A stretch of DNA of 8,100 nt. Source: Methanobacteriota archaeon. Lineage in GTDB: Archaea; Thermoplasmatota; Poseidoniia; Poseidoniales; Poseidoniaceae. Position 1 is the first letter of the stretch. Every line of letters begins with the position of its first letter. Shown here piece by piece: positions 6,940-8,100 of this stretch. The translations under genes and the position numbers were made by a program. Location: the NCBI GenBank assembly GCA_002694245.1, contig NZLM01000027.1:4997-13096 (forward strand), in the 5' to 3' direction. The notes below the pieces were generated by a model. It was not told the origin of the DNA and ran no database searches. It saw nothing but the letters and a program-made list of their open reading frames with translations.

Positions 6940-7041
6940 TTCGTGTTGTGCGAGAGGGGACTAGGCCATGGATGTTTGCAGTGAATTCTAGCCGGTGGCT
7001 CTAAAGAGGGCCGACATACGCCTCACCCCGGAGGGGTGAGT
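6940..7041. promoter_or_regulatory. Divergent intergenic region with a strong hairpin at its right end
   Basis: About 100 bases separate two divergent genes. The region is more GC-rich than its surroundings, and I find no good TATA element on either strand. A weak inverted repeat (CTCT-AA-AGAG, 6999-7008, extended by GG/CC across a two-base bulge) precedes the perfect hairpin at 7022-7040. No tRNA cloverleaf or T-loop consensus could be found. It must contain promoters for both flanking genes, but I cannot place them. Confidence 0.4.
7022..7040 (+). promoter_or_regulatory. Perfect 8-bp hairpin that contains the ribosome binding site of the next gene
   Basis: CTCACCCC (7022-7029) and GGGGTGAG (7033-7040) are exact reverse complements around a three-base GGA loop. 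GGAGG (7030-7034), formed by the loop plus the start of the right arm, lies seven bases before GTG 7042: ideal Shine-Dalgarno spacing. In the RNA the left arm imitates the 16S anti-Shine-Dalgarno sequence and would lock the site in a stem with six G-C pairs and two A-U pairs. The structure is plain in the sequence; a role in translational control is inferred. It could instead be a transcription stop signal or a protein-binding palindrome. Confidence 0.55.
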
Positions 7042-8100
7042 GTGCAACAAGAAAACAACTTAGCCGCCTGCCTCAAAACCGGGATGAAGCCAAATTTACC
7101 CTCAAATGCTAGACAGAGAATTGTTGCAAAAATACCTGAATGGCAAATGTTGGAAAAACCTTGGAAGTCACTAGCTCTCATAGCTCTTAATGAAGTTCAA
7201 ATTCCAAGTGACGATGACAATTCTCCGACACCCACAATGATGCGTGGAAGAAGAAACATCCGAAGTCGAAGAGGCGGAAGGAGTGCTAGTGGTCCAATGG
7301 AGTGGCTACCAAATGCAGAAGATGTCCTGATTAGCGATGGTAGTTCTGATGCATACAGACTAGCCGTCCTATTAATCCGCAAAACCTTGTTTGAGGATGA
7401 TTGGGATGAATCGTGGGATGAGATATTAGATGGCCTAAGAGAGGATGTATCGGCCAATGGAGTCCATCCAGTTTGGTCAAAAATGGCTGAGGCAACGCCA
7501 ATTTTAGCGCAATTTGCATCGTTTTCTCAAAACGAGGTTGAGGAGGAAGAGTCGGACAAATTCGATTTAACTAGCGCATATATCGACCCAAATAACAGCA
7601 AATCCCTTTCCAAATACTTTGAAACAATTAGTAGCGGTATATCCAATGCAAAACTGAAAATCGCTTTACAGAAAGCTCGGGCCCAATTAAATGGCAAAAA
7701 GGGTCTAAGAGATTTTGATGACTTGGTAGGCTTAGAAGGGGACGCCTGTATAATCAGTGCACTAATCGATATCCATTTGTCAAGAGATAGTAAAGAATCT
7801 CTGAAAAGACTCTCAAAGGTTGATAAGAAATTAGCAGCCGCACTGAGTGATCTAGTTTCCCTAAGGCAGGGCAATGCGAAGGACTGGGACAGATTACGTA
7901 AATTAACAGGGGATGAAGAATTAACCCAACAAATTGTCTCAGCAGCTTGGAATTTGATGCCGGAGGCGGCCTCAAAACTAACTAGCAAGGAATTAGATAG
8001 CGGCCTTGAAATTGTAACCAATCCAAAGTACAAAGAGAAACTCACATGGTGGAAACTATCTGCATTGGTCAACGAAGGGTCCCCGGATAAAGCACTGGAA
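7042..8100 (+). CDS. Unrecognised large protein, 3' end beyond the window
   Basis: A reading frame with no stop runs from 6985 to the window end. I place the start at GTG 7042, because GGAGG ends seven bases before it (353 residues visible). ATG 7084 (339 residues) is the alternative but lacks a good ribosome binding site. I do not recognise the protein. From the ATG numbering, residues 1-40 look helical (with ALIALNEVQIP). Residues 42-51 are acidic and proline-rich, and a strongly basic Arg/Gly/Ser stretch follows (54-67, RGRRNIRSRRGGR). After this comes a soluble, mostly alpha-helical region with acidic patches (FEDDWDESWDEILD, NEVEEEESDKFD). No signal peptide or membrane helix is seen. The repeated short helices and the final ENEGSPDKALE-like turn (here VNEGSPDKALE) hint at TPR/solenoid repeats. 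The coding sense is supported by the unbroken length and Lys/Glu-rich composition like that of its neighbours. Confidence 0.8.
   Translation, partial: MQQENNLAACLKTGMKPNLPSNARQRIVAKIPEWQMLEKPWKSLALIALNEVQIPSDDDNSPTPTMMRGRRNIRSRRGGRSASGPMEWLPNAEDVLISDGSSDAYRLAVLLIRKTLFEDDWDESWDEILDGLREDVSANGVHPVWSKMAEATPILAQFASFSQNEVEEEESDKFDLTSAYIDPNNSKSLSKYFETISSGISNAKLKIALQKARAQLNGKKGLRDFDDLVGLEGDACIISALIDIHLSRDSKESLKRLSKVDKKLAAALSDLVSLRQGNAKDWDRLRKLTGDEELTQQIVSAAWNLMPEAASKLTSKELDSGLEIVTNPKYKEKLTWWKLSALVNEGSPDKALE

Noticed and set aside
6997..7012. Inverted repeat GG-CTCT-AA-AGAG-GG-CC as a second regulatory hairpin
   Set aside because: The core is only four base pairs with a two-base loop and a bulge; such pairing is expected by chance.
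6940..7083. Possible tRNA or structured non-coding RNA in the GC-rich gap
   Set aside because: Two hairpins are present, but no acceptor stem pairing, T-loop consensus or anticodon arm could be laid out. It is better explained as a gene leader.
7527..8072. Minus-strand open frame of 181 codons
   Set aside because: It lies wholly opposite the uninterrupted plus-strand frame that begins at 7042. Its translation is rich in Ser, Leu and Phe without domain motifs, as expected of an antisense shadow.
1..8100. CRISPR array, insertion sequence, defence or phage module
   Set aside because: No regularly spaced direct repeats, transposase, integrase, nuclease-helicase pair or terminal inverted repeats were seen; the recognised genes are housekeeping or transport.

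Overview
The window most likely comes from an uncultured marine-type euryarchaeon (Poseidoniales / Marine Group II or a relative). I infer this from moderate-to-low GC by eye, heavy use of AGA/AGG arginine and ATA isoleucine codons, tight gene packing, few Shine-Dalgarno sites, AT-rich TATA-like elements instead of -35/-10 boxes, and protein types common in such genomes (NUDT2-like Nudix, DHH phosphoesterase, MMPL/RND transporter, PduO-type adenosyltransferase, DUF2203). No rRNA, tRNA or other taxonomic marker is present, so the assignment is an inference.

Positions 1-2622 form a same-strand, closely spaced and probably co-transcribed group: the 3' part of an RlmH-family rRNA methyltransferase; a membrane protein with about five helices and a soluble TPR-like tail, whose possible TTG start overlaps the rlmH stop; a small two-helix membrane protein with a good ribosome binding site; a DUF2203 protein; and a PduO/MMAB-type cobalamin adenosyltransferase. 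A minus-strand Ap4A-hydrolase-type Nudix gene ends 11 bases beyond the adenosyltransferase stop.

Positions 3045-3131 are a divergent promoter region leading to a DHH/DHHA1 phosphoesterase (3132-4121). An AT-rich gap with a candidate terminator and TATA element follows, then a 776-residue MMPL/RND transporter (4225-6555). Its 3' end overlaps by 39 bases a convergent minus-strand gene for a four-helix protein with recurring His-x3-Gly motifs.

Positions 6940-7041 separate that gene from a long plus-strand reading frame that is open to the window end (at least 339 codons). This protein is not recognised. Directly upstream of it is a perfect 8-bp hairpin that contains its only good ribosome binding site.

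Most of the window is housekeeping genes: ribosome modification, cofactor adenosylation, nucleotide clean-up, phosphoester hydrolysis and lipid/hydrophobe export. I see no defence island, CRISPR array, mobile element or phage gene. The least explained parts are the hairpin plus unknown gene at the right end, the putative haem-binding membrane protein, and the two unknown membrane proteins between rlmH and the DUF2203 gene.
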